47,500 nucleotides of DNA from an uncultured Treponema sp. Lineage in GTDB: Bacteria > Spirochaetota > Spirochaetia > Treponematales > Treponemataceae. Made by a program: the position numbers and the translations under genes. Shown here in pieces: positions 17,532 to 24,357 of the stretch. The notes beneath the pieces were generated by a model, which did no database searches, was not told the DNA's origin, and saw nothing but the letters and a program-made list of their open reading frames with translations. Position 1 is the first letter of the stretch; each line of letters opens with the position of its first letter. The stretch spans positions 1-47,500 of the forward strand of contig CALDID010000124.1 in NCBI GenBank assembly GCA_937901865.1, written 5' to 3'.

Positions 17532-18409
17532 AGCTCTATGCCGTAAAGTTTTACAATGCTGCGCTGTTCGATTTCTGTGCCGAAATAAGAGAACATTTTG
17601 AATGAATCGTTGATTATTTTTAGCCCCTCATTTTTATTCTTTGAAAAATACGTTGCAATGCCTCTGTACATAACTAAAGGAGGCAGATATAATATTTTAC
17701 CGTATTCAGCGCATTTCGTAGCTCCAAAAAGGCTTGTTTCTATCGCTTCTAGGTATTTTTTATTTTCTGTGTATAGCCTACAAAGATGAGTGAGTATCAT
17801 TGTGTGATATTTTGCTTTTGCAATGCTATCCATAATGTTTTTATCAATATATTTTGCAATATACTCAAGCATTGGAATTGAAGATTGTATAAGTGCAATA
17901 TAGAAAAAAATAAGCAATTCAGATTTTGAAAAATGAAAGTCTTTTTCTTTGTTGTTCAGCACGTCTTGATAATCGCTATGAGTTAGTTTTAGTGCATAAT
18001 TTAGTTTTTTAGCAAGAAGAGTTTTGTTTGCATTGTGGTGCAACGCAAAAATGGCAGAATAAAGCAAAAATATTTGCACTTCAAACTTATTCATTTTTGA
18101 GCCGTCATTTGTATATTGCTCTAAAAGCTCTGCGAACTCGAAATCTCTTTTGTTTATTTTTTGTTCCAACAGAGATTCTATATTGTAGCGAATGATTTCA
18201 GATTCTGTTATTGCAGCATTATTCAATGGAGCTGTATAGCCTAATCGCTCAAAAAGCAGCTCGATAATACGTTTAGAAGGTAATTCTTTTTCAGTTTCAA
18301 TTCGAGAAAGCGTTACAGTGGAGCAAATACCAAACGAAAGGGCTTCTTGACTTATTCCTTTTCGTCTTCGATATTCTTTTATCAGTTTTCCAACTTGATA
18401 CAATTCCAT
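17528..18409 (-). CDS. HTH-TPR transcriptional regulator (RRNPP-like), first of a tandem pair
   Basis: 293 residues, with the same layout as its downstream paralogue: HTH in 1-60 ('RRRKGISQEALSFGICSTVTLSRIE.EKELPSKRIIELLFERLGYTAPLNN'), then helical repeats to the end. Both share landmarks such as 'MNKFE.Q.....L' at about residue 115 and 'CAEYGKILYLPPLVMYRG' near 250, which shows a tandem duplication with strong divergence in the TPR part. Different TPR pockets would allow two ligands or an activator/anti-activator pair. The gene diverges from the double-glycine peptide operon, with 216 bp between starts. The 24-bp box lies 20 nt before this start codon, so binding there could also affect the regulator's own expression. 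Confidence 0.78.
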   Translation of the reverse strand: MELYQVGKLIKEYRRRKGISQEALSFGICSTVTLSRIETEKELPSKRIIELLFERLGYTAPLNNAAITESEIIRYNIESLLEQKINKRDFEFAELLEQYTNDGSKMNKFEVQIFLLYSAIFALHHNANKTLLAKKLNYALKLTHSDYQDVLNNKEKDFHFSKSELLIFFYIALIQSSIPMLEYIAKYIDKNIMDSIAKAKYHTMILTHLCRLYTENKKYLEAIETSLFGATKCAEYGKILYLPPLVMYRGIATYFSKNKNEGLKIINDSFKMFSYFGTEIEQRSIVKLYGIEL

Positions 18410-18428
18410 AAAAAGCTCTCAAAAAGGT

Positions 18429-18477
18429 AAAATTTACGTCAAACTTTATGGTCTTTTTTGTTTTATCGAATTATCAT
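18429..18477 (+). promoter_or_regulatory. Promoter with 24-bp box upstream of the peptide/S41 operon
   Basis: A + AAATTTACGTC + AAACTTTATGG + T at 18429-18452, then 19 nt, then TATCAT (18472-18477). Two 11-bp direct repeats (AAAYTTTAYG core) place two contacts one helical turn apart just before the -35 position. Box, orientation to the gene and spacing match the lipoprotein promoter at 16572-16620. This leaves a leader of about 145 nt before the peptide start. Confidence 0.7.
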
Positions 18478-18485
18478 AAAACCAT

Positions 18486-18520
18486 AAAAAACAAAACGAC
18501 TTCTGTGAAAAGCCGTTTTG
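18486..18520 (-). terminator. Minus-strand hairpin with T-tract in the divergent region
   Basis: Arms CAAAACGACTT (18492-18502) and AAGCCGTTTTG (18510-18520) pair over 11 positions with one wobble. On the minus strand the hairpin is followed by a T-rich stretch (TTTTTTATGG), as in an intrinsic terminator. It would stop transcripts moving leftwards from the peptide operon towards the regulators. On the plus strand it sits in the peptide leader without a T tract. A second hairpin, GTATCGT/ACGATAC, follows at 18526-18562. Confidence 0.5.
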
Positions 18521-18625
18521 AAAAAGTATCGTTTGCACGATTTCCAACGCTGTTGACGATACCATATATTTTATAAATCTTCAAGACTTTTTTATATAAA
18601 AATGGCTTGAAGTAAGGATTTTACA

Positions 18626-18841
18626 ATGGCAAGTTTGAAAGAAAACGTGCTTGCTTCTGGTTTTGCCTTAATGACAGAAGATGAATTGTATGCCGTCAAC
18701 GGCGGCAGAATGTCTAGAACGGAGATTTCAGCATATTCAGCAGCAAAGATAAACGACCGTCAAGATGATTTTCACACTTATACGCCGCCTGTTCATGAGG
18801 TTGTTTATAACAATGGAATGCGACGTATTGAGATTAATTAA
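18626..18841 (+). CDS. Double-glycine leader peptide precursor (71 residues)
   Basis: The N-terminal 27 residues match the consensus double-glycine leader of bacteriocins and peptide pheromones: ...MTEDELYAVNGG, with E at -8, L at -7, V at -4 and GG at -2/-1. The predicted cargo is 44 residues, starts RMSRTEIS, has no Cys, and is hydrophilic, with a YTPP turn near its middle. Such leaders are normally cut by C39-type peptidase domains of ABC exporters or by papain-like proteases; none is encoded nearby. TAAGGA precedes the ATG, next to a CTTCAAG/CTTGAAG inverted repeat that may control access. The S41 peptidase gene starts 9 nt after the stop, so both are one operon. I do not recognise the mature peptide; it may be a signal, a bacteriocin or a modified peptide. 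Confidence 0.75.
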   Translation: MASLKENVLASGFALMTEDELYAVNGGRMSRTEISAYSAAKINDRQDDFHTYTPPVHEVVYNNGMRRIEIN

Positions 18842-18850
18842 GTAATTTTT

Positions 18851-20077
18851 ATGCAATACGTTTATATTCTTATCGCAGTTTGTCTTTTCGCCTCCTGCGA
18901 GCGAAGGGAAGACAAAAGAGTGTATGAGCCGTTTTTGCCGACAGAAAAATCAATCACGCTCTCGCAAGCAAAAAAAGATGTTTTTCAGTTTGCGAGGCTC
19001 ATAGAAAATAAGTACGGCTCTTATGAGTTTGCACAAAAACACGGCTTTGATGTGAAAAAGGCAAAAATAGATGCGCTTGCAATGTGCGAAAAGGCGTATA
19101 GCGAGCGAAAAGAGATAGATACAAGCGTCTTTGCACATATCTTATCAGACTGCTTTTTTGCTATAAACGATAATCATTTTTCGCTCTATCTAAACACAGA
19201 ACCTTTCAGCGATACGCTGTATTTGTGCAAGCAGACGTTTGCTTATTTTTCAAATATCTATGTCAAGAAAATCGACGGTATGTATAAAGTCGTCTATAGC
19301 GGAAATGCAAAAGTTGAAAAGGGGGATACATATACAGATTCTCCCCTTTATCTTTTTTCCTATCCATCGGTTGGCGAAAACGTTTATCGCGTTTGCTGTA
19401 TTTCAGACAACAGCAAACTAAACGAAAAGGCGTTTTGGTTTAACGGCAAGCCGAAAAAATGTTTTGTGAGCCGCAGCATAAAAAACAAATCTTCTTCCGA
19501 TGAAATTGAAATACGAGAGATTGCAGGCGAAACATTCTCATATATCTCTTGCTCTAGTTTTTATTTTTGTGATTATGACAAAGGCGAGCCGTCTGAAGAA
19601 GAGAGTTTAGTGATAAAGCAATTCAACAATGCGATAAAAAATGCGTTTGCAAAAGATACTGTCATTTTTGATTTGCGCAGAAATACAGGCGGATATGTTT
19701 CTATTGCAATAGATGCGCTGAACGAGGTGATAGACGATTTTTCGGGCACTCTTTACATTCTCATCGGAAAAGATACCGCTTCTGCTGCCGAAATTGTGCC
19801 GTATAAGCTAAAGAATTACCCGTATATCCGCGCTTTTACTGTCGGTGAAAAAACTCGTGGTGCAATCACGACAGGTGCGCCGACTCCGTTTTGCTTGAAG
19901 TATTCTCGCATTATTGCAACTATTCCCCTTGAGCATATTGAGATACCGAGAGGAACTTTTATAGAAGGCTTAGGAATTATGCCAGATTACTGGGCGTTTC
20001 AGGGCGATGTCGTCGCAACCCTCTACGCGCTCACAGGCAACGAAGAGGTAAAAATACTTTTATCACGAATTGAATAA
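18851..20077 (+). CDS. S41-family peptidase-like lipoprotein
   Basis: 408 residues. A short signal peptide ends in FASC (Cys16), so the protein should be lipid-anchored outside the cytoplasm. Residues about 30-110 are helical and end in 'INDNHFSLYL', which in S41 proteins carries a catalytic-site His ('DGHT..'). The C-terminal peptidase core has 'VIFDLRRNTGGY' and 'GKDTASAAEIVPY', where Ser311 matches the nucleophile. At the place of the usual CtpA Lys (GEPTFGK) this protein has GEKTRGA, so the Ser-Lys dyad is not conserved; a tricorn-like Ser-His arrangement is possible, or loss of activity. There is no PDZ domain. Coupling to the double-glycine peptide suggests it trims, senses or degrades that peptide. 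There is no clear Shine-Dalgarno; it is likely translated by coupling. Confidence 0.75.
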   Translation: MQYVYILIAVCLFASCERREDKRVYEPFLPTEKSITLSQAKKDVFQFARLIENKYGSYEFAQKHGFDVKKAKIDALAMCEKAYSERKEIDTSVFAHILSDCFFAINDNHFSLYLNTEPFSDTLYLCKQTFAYFSNIYVKKIDGMYKVVYSGNAKVEKGDTYTDSPLYLFSYPSVGENVYRVCCISDNSKLNEKAFWFNGKPKKCFVSRSIKNKSSSDEIEIREIAGETFSYISCSSFYFCDYDKGEPSEEESLVIKQFNNAIKNAFAKDTVIFDLRRNTGGYVSIAIDALNEVIDDFSGTLYILIGKDTASAAEIVPYKLKNYPYIRAFTVGEKTRGAITTGAPTPFCLKYSRIIATIPLEHIEIPRGTFIEGLGIMPDYWAFQGDVVATLYALTGNEEVKILLSRIE

Positions 20078-20079
20078 AA

Positions 20080-20120
20080 CTCCCCTCTCTTGCTAGGAGA
20101 GGGGAAGGGGGAGAGGTCTA
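20080..20120. repeat. Intergenic C/G-rich hairpin
   Basis: CCCCTCTC (20082-20089), a short loop and GAGAGGGG (20097-20104), followed by more G-rich sequence. It lies between two convergent genes and may act as a transcript end or be a dispersed palindromic repeat. No T tract follows, so I do not call it a terminator. Confidence 0.55.
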
Positions 20121-20136
20121 AAACACCCTCTGGGTG

Positions 20137-21450
20137 CTACTTGGCTGCTTCAAAGATGATGTCGAGCAAGAAGACGAAAGCGAGCACCCACGTTACGAGC
20201 GGCACATCTTTCGCCTTTTTCGCGAAAATCTTTGTCAGCGCGTACGCGATAATGCCGAACGCAATTCCCTTTGAAATCGAGTAGGAAAACGGCATCGCCA
20301 TAATCGTGATGAACGCAGGAATTCCCTCCGAAATATCCGTGAAGTCGATTCCAATCACGCTTCTCATCATCAAAAATCCCACGAAAATCAGCGCAGGAGC
20401 AGTCGCCGCCGACGGAATGAGCGCAAAGAGCGGACTTAAAAACAATGCGACGAGGAACAGCAGAGCCGTAACCACGCTTGCAAGCCCCGTTCTCGCTCCT
20501 GCCGCCACTCCCGAAGAGCTTTCCACAAAACTTGTTACGGTCGAAGTGCCCAAGCACGCGCCAAACACCGTGCCGACCGCGTCCGCCATCAGCGCGCCTT
20601 TTGCGTTCGCCACGTTGCCGCTTTTGTCTTTCAAATTCGCCTGTTCCGCCACTCCGAGCAGCGTGCCGATGGTGTCGAAAAGGTCGGTGAACAAGAACGT
20701 GAAGAACACGACGAAAAACTTGACCGTAAAAACGTTCTGCCACTCGAAATGAAACAAAATCGGGCTTTCAGGCGCGCTAAACGGCTTGAAGTTTTCAGGG
20801 ATTGTCGTAACGCCGAAGGGAATGCCGAGAATCGTCGTCAGCACAATGCCGAGCAAAATCGCGCCAGGCGTTTTCATCGTGTAGAGCGCAATCGTGATGA
20901 CCAAGCCCAAAATCGCGACGAGAGCGGAGGCGTGGCTCATATTCAAATTGACGAACGCGAGCGGAGTTCCTGCCTCCCCCGTCGTAATGCCCGCGTTAGA
21001 AAGCCCGATAAGCGTGATAAAAAGCCCGATGCCCACCGCGACCGCTTTTCTGAGATTGACGGGAATTGATTTGATAATCGCTTCCCGAATCCCGAAGAGA
21101 GAGAGCAATATGAACAAAAGCCCCTCTAGCAAAACCGCCGTAAGCGCAAAGGCTGGGCTGCATTTCATCGACATAACAACGGTGTATGTGAAAAATGCGT
21201 TTAGTCCCAAGCCTGGAGCGAGCGCAATCGGCAAGTTCGCCAAAAACGCCATCACGAGAGTCGCCACGCACGAACTCAACGCCGTCGCCGTGAACACTCC
21301 TCCCCAGCTCAATCCCGCAGGTGAAAGAATTGACGGGTTGACAGCCAAAATATAGCTCATCGCCAAAAAAGTGGTGATGCCGCCGACGATTTCGCGATTG
21401 ACGGTTGTCTTTCGAGATGAAAGCTGAAATCTTTTTTCTAGGAAACTCAT
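20137..21450 (-). CDS. NCS2-family purine (guanine/hypoxanthine/adenine) permease
   Basis: 437 residues with about twelve membrane helices. It begins 'MSFLEKRFQLSSRKTTVNRE' and continues with 'GGITTFLAMSYILAVNPSIL', the typical opening of the AzgA/PbuG/AdeP branch of the NCS2 family. Family signatures 'LAPGLGLNAFFTYTVV' and 'ACLGTSTVTSFVESSSGVAAGARTGL' (helices 8-10, substrate site) are intact. These proteins bring purine bases in with protons. The start codon overlaps the stop of the DUF6261-like gene (ATGA). The GC content of this gene and its partner is plainly higher than in the flanks, with many GCG, CGC and GCC codons, which hints at a different history. No purine riboswitch is visible upstream of the pair. 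Confidence 0.9.
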   Translation of the reverse strand: MSFLEKRFQLSSRKTTVNREIVGGITTFLAMSYILAVNPSILSPAGLSWGGVFTATALSSCVATLVMAFLANLPIALAPGLGLNAFFTYTVVMSMKCSPAFALTAVLLEGLLFILLSLFGIREAIIKSIPVNLRKAVAVGIGLFITLIGLSNAGITTGEAGTPLAFVNLNMSHASALVAILGLVITIALYTMKTPGAILLGIVLTTILGIPFGVTTIPENFKPFSAPESPILFHFEWQNVFTVKFFVVFFTFLFTDLFDTIGTLLGVAEQANLKDKSGNVANAKGALMADAVGTVFGACLGTSTVTSFVESSSGVAAGARTGLASVVTALLFLVALFLSPLFALIPSAATAPALIFVGFLMMRSVIGIDFTDISEGIPAFITIMAMPFSYSISKGIAFGIIAYALTKIFAKKAKDVPLVTWVLAFVFLLDIIFEAAK

Positions 21451-22142
21451 TTTTTTGCCCTCTGCAAAACAGTTGTGTTTAATTTTGAAATCGAAACAGA
21501 AATCTTGTTCGCCAAATCCTCGTATACCGCAGGCTTAACGAGCGTAACCACGCTTAAATACGGCGTGAGCTTGTCGTTAATCGTGCTGACGAGGCTCTTT
21601 TTCACCTTTGAAGCCGCCAAGCCGCTCGTCGCAATGCCCGCCTCGCTTTTGTGCCGCGCGTCCTGAAACGCATCTTCTGCCGCCTTGATGTCGTCAATCG
21701 CCTCCGCCACCTCTGGCAAAGCCTCCAACGCCGCCGCGACCTCTGCTCCCTTCAAATCCGAAAGCAAAGACGCAATCTGCCCCGACTCATTCGCATTCGA
21801 AAGCCGCGTAATCCCCGTGTACTTGTCGAACACCGCAGACACACGAGCCGCCGCGCTTGCCTTTGTCGCGTTCTTGAGCTTTTTGAGTGCCTTCGCCAAA
21901 CTCGCCGCGTCCATAATCGCATTGTCGCGAGCCGCGTCGAATTCTGCCAAATTGATGACGACTTTGTCTTTTTTCGTCGCCGCAATCAGCTCATCGGTCG
22001 CCTTTTTCTCGTCGGCAAAAATCAGCGATAAAATCTCGTCTTTCGCCTCTTCCTTCGCCTCTGCAAAAATCTTTGCATGCTCCGCGCCCAAATCCGCCAG
22101 TTCCGCAATCTGCGCATTTGCGTTTACTTTTACAACAGCCAT
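21447..22142 (-). CDS. DUF6261-like helical protein
   Basis: I start at Met 22142 (231 residues, MAVVKVNANAQIAEL) because ACAGGAG lies 6-7 nt before it; the longer frame from 22157 would begin before that ribosome site. The sequence is very rich in Ala, Lys, Glu and Asp and should be almost wholly helical. It resembles DUF6261 proteins of anaerobes: 'ITRLSNANESGQIASLLSDLKG' and 'AAEDAFQDARHKSEAG' match the pattern of that family. Its function is not known; no catalytic motif or membrane segment is seen. It forms an operon with the purine permease, to which it is joined by a 4-nt overlap, an odd pairing. Codon use is GC-rich, like the permease. Confidence 0.6.
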   Translation of the reverse strand: MAVVKVNANAQIAELADLGAEHAKIFAEAKEEAKDEILSLIFADEKKATDELIAATKKDKVVINLAEFDAARDNAIMDAASLAKALKKLKNATKASAAARVSAVFDKYTGITRLSNANESGQIASLLSDLKGAEVAAALEALPEVAEAIDDIKAAEDAFQDARHKSEAGIATSGLAASKVKKSLVSTINDKLTPYLSVVTLVKPAVYEDLANKISVSISKLNTTVLQRAKK

Positions 22143-22194
22143 ATTTACTCCTGTCATTGAGATATGCTAAAAGTATAGCCCTTGAAAAAAAGAT

Positions 22195-22435
22195 GTGCAA
22201 TACGATTCTTTTGCAATATCGCGCCGCCGCAATATGTTTTTGTGTAATCTTTTGCAATATCGATTGAAAACACACTGCTTTTTGCCGTTATTGTGCAATA
22301 TTTTTCAGATGCACAATGTTTTTACAAAATATTGTGAAATGTAAGCACAAAGCACGCTGCTTTTCACTGATATTGCGCTATATCGAGAGAAAACACCGTG
22401 AGTTGCCTCTCGATTGTGCAATATTTCCCACAAAG
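22195..22435. repeat. Degenerate intergenic repeats with GCAATAT motifs (array C)
   Basis: GCAATA recurs at about 22198, 22213, 22230, 22254, 22285 and 22418, often as TTTTGCAATATCG or ATTGTGCAATATTT. Longer units also recur: one at about 22257-22300 (ATATCGATTGAAAACAC, TTGCC, ATTGTGCAATATTT) and one at about 22379-22425 (ATATCGAGAGAAAACAC, TTGCC, ATTGTGCAATATTT), with a third partial unit between (GCTGCTTTTCACTGATATTGCG). No coding potential is seen. The block lies in the divergent region between the DUF6261-like and lipoprotein genes, and may hold regulator sites or be a decayed repeat family. Confidence 0.6.
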
Positions 22436-22620
22436 TAAAATGTTTCCCACCATTCTCGTCCCGTATCGCCCCTACGCACAAGGAATTTTAGGAAAGACGC
22501 AAAAAAATGCCTCGTTTAAATCAACGTTAAAAGTTGCCACTTCATACAAAGTGTATACACTAATTCTAGCGCAGTAATACACAGATTTCAATTTTATGCC
22601 ACTAAAAAAATGACTAATTA

Positions 22621-22645
22621 AAACGTTCATTTTGAATGGACGTTT
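22621..22645 (+). other. Hairpin just upstream of the lipoprotein ribosome site
   Basis: AACGTTCATT and AATGGACGTT pair over ten positions with one G-U, loop TTG. It ends a few bases before CGGAGG, the Shine-Dalgarno of the gene at 22658, so it may protect the mRNA 5' end or modulate translation. The rest of 22436-22620 shows no gene; the promoter is probably near TATACA (about 22553). Confidence 0.5.
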
Positions 22646-22657
22646 CGGAGGTCTTTT

Positions 22658-24061
22658 ATGAAGAAGACTTACAAATGGATTACTGCACTTTTGTGTGTCG
22701 TGGCAATGGTTTTCTGCTTCACTAGCTGCAAGCAACATGACGATGACGACGATGATGACGATGATGACGAGGTGGTTGTTGAAACAAAAGTTTCTATTTC
22801 AAGTTTGTCGATTACAGGAAGCGATTTTGTTCCTGTAGGAAAGATGATTTCACTTACAGCAAGCAAGAATGACAGTGCAAACACTGGCTCTATTTTGTGG
22901 AGTGTCAGCGATGATTCTGTTGCATCAATTTTTTATACAGAAGATAAGTGCATTGTTACAGGTGTTAGTGAGGGGGAAACGGTAGTTTATGCCTATAGTT
23001 CCGAAAATGCGAGCGTTTACGCAAAGCAAAAGATAACAGTGCAGGATTACTCCTCAGAGAAAGAGGGAACTCTCACTGGCTATGGCGATTATGTAATATA
23101 TAAGTTTAACGCTGACAGCGATGAACCATATTCTATTACGCTCACAGATGGCAGTGGTGCAGATATGCGATTTTCAGCGAGTTTGAGCTCTTCAAGTTTC
23201 TCGAAGAGTAGTGACGACACTCTTTTTTATGATGAGGCAAGCGGAACAAAAACTTTCACGCCGACAAAATCTTCAACAGTGTATGTGAAAGTTACGCCGT
23301 ATGATTCAGATGGAACTGGCTCTTACACGCTCAAAGTCAGTGGTAAAACTCAAATTAAGCTCGAACAGGATAGTATCAAAATATATTCGGCTACGCTGCA
23401 AGGAACGTTTACAAGGAAAGATGAAGATGATTACAAAGTTTATTCTTTCTATGCAGAGGAAAAAGAAACTTACAAAATAAGTTGGACGTGTAAAGATGAT
23501 GAAGCAGTAAAGGTTAGTGCAAAAGGTACTTACTATGGCTGGACTGGCTCAACTAACTATGACTATTTCAGTGATGAAATGTACTCAAGCAAGACGATAA
23601 CGCCTGAGCGCAGTCAATATATTTTTATTACTGTGAAGCCGTCGGACGCAAGCAATGCTTCGTTTTCTCTTACAGTTTCCTGTACATCATCGATAGACGG
23701 TATTTCCTTACTTTTGGATAAATCTGTTACCAATAAGATACTTACACTTAACTTTACTCTGCCAGAAAACCATTATTATACATACCGTACTGAAAAGTTC
23801 TATGCGACAGCAGGAAGGACTTATACGATAAACTGGAACAACACAAGTAATGTAAGCGTATCGGCAGGCACTAGCAGTTCTTCTCTTACAGACTACTTCA
23901 GTGAAAATACATCTGGCTCGTATTCGATAACACCAGATACAAGCGGATATGTTTATGTACGGTTGACCAATACAGGTGGCAGTAATACAGGTTCTGTTAC
24001 TCTATCAGCCACCTATAAATTGGACGGTTTAGTATATACATATTATGCAGCCTTTGATTAA
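22658..24061 (+). CDS. Surface lipoprotein with Big-2-like domain and three PPC-like repeats
   Basis: 467 residues after CGGAGG. The signal peptide ends in FTSC, and the mature N-terminus is KQH followed by ten Asp, a charged tether. Residues about 45-130 look like a bacterial Ig-like (Big-2) domain ('SILWSVSDDSVASI' ... 'CIVTGVSEGETVVYAYS'). Three related beta-sandwich modules follow, each of about 85-100 residues, with the pattern 'Y..Y.FYA....YTI.W' ... 'SKTITP..S.YIFITVKP' ... 'FSLTV'; they resemble pre-peptidase C-terminal (PPC) domains. No enzyme domain is present. It is probably a surface-exposed adhesin or binding protein. The transcript should end at the hairpin 24241-24269 beyond the palindromic repeat. 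Confidence 0.72.
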   Translation: MKKTYKWITALLCVVAMVFCFTSCKQHDDDDDDDDDDEVVVETKVSISSLSITGSDFVPVGKMISLTASKNDSANTGSILWSVSDDSVASIFYTEDKCIVTGVSEGETVVYAYSSENASVYAKQKITVQDYSSEKEGTLTGYGDYVIYKFNADSDEPYSITLTDGSGADMRFSASLSSSSFSKSSDDTLFYDEASGTKTFTPTKSSTVYVKVTPYDSDGTGSYTLKVSGKTQIKLEQDSIKIYSATLQGTFTRKDEDDYKVYSFYAEEKETYKISWTCKDDEAVKVSAKGTYYGWTGSTNYDYFSDEMYSSKTITPERSQYIFITVKPSDASNASFSLTVSCTSSIDGISLLLDKSVTNKILTLNFTLPENHYYTYRTEKFYATAGRTYTINWNNTSNVSVSAGTSSSSLTDYFSENTSGSYSITPDTSGYVYVRLTNTGGSNTGSVTLSATYKLDGLVYTYYAAFD

Positions 24062-24074
24062 AAAGTTTCAAGAT

Positions 24075-24231
24075 TAGACCTGTTCGGAAACAGTATGTCA
24101 TTGCCGTACTCGGCTTTATGTCATTGCCGTACTTGATACGGCAATCTATTGCAATATAGGCGTTTTGAGAAAGAGGCTGTGCCTCAGATTATCGGGTCGA
24201 GCCCGATAATGACAATTATCGAACAGGTCTA
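24075..24231. repeat. Nested palindromic repeat element (MITE- or REP-like)
   Basis: The outer ends TAGACCTGTTCG (24075-24086) and CGAACAGGTCTA (24220-24231) are a perfect 12-bp inverted repeat. Inside, TGTCATT ... AATGACA forms a second inverted pair, and two hairpins of identical design lie within it: ATTGCCGTA/TACGGCAAT with loop CTTGA (24123-24145) and ATTATCGGG/CCCGATAAT with loop TCGAG (24188-24210). A partial extra copy of the left unit (TATGTCATTGCCGTACT) precedes it. A cognate left half recurs at 47481-47500. There is no coding capacity. Confidence 0.75.
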
Positions 24232-24240
24232 TTGAAAAGA

Positions 24241-24269
24241 AGCCGCCTGCAACATTCGGGCGGCTTTTT
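24241..24269 (+). terminator. Rho-independent terminator
   Basis: AGCCGCC, loop, GGCGGCT, then TTTTG. It probably ends the lipoprotein transcript after passing through the palindromic element, and insulates the toxin-antitoxin operon. Confidence 0.8.
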
Positions 24270-24357
24270 GCTTATATTGTTTGATACTTACAAGACAGGG
24301 TGTGCCTGTTGACAAAACTGCGCGTGGCTGCAAAAATGAGAAGCGGAGGAAACTATT

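Noticed and set aside
20306..20752. 148-codon plus-strand frame opposite the purine permease
   Set aside because: Antisense shadow of a well-conserved membrane protein; high GC content makes long spurious frames likely here.
22658..22800. Poly-Asp codon run as a sequencing or assembly artefact
   Set aside because: The run alternates GAC and GAT codons and keeps frame with a good signal peptide before and domains after; poly-acidic tethers are common in treponemal lipoproteins.
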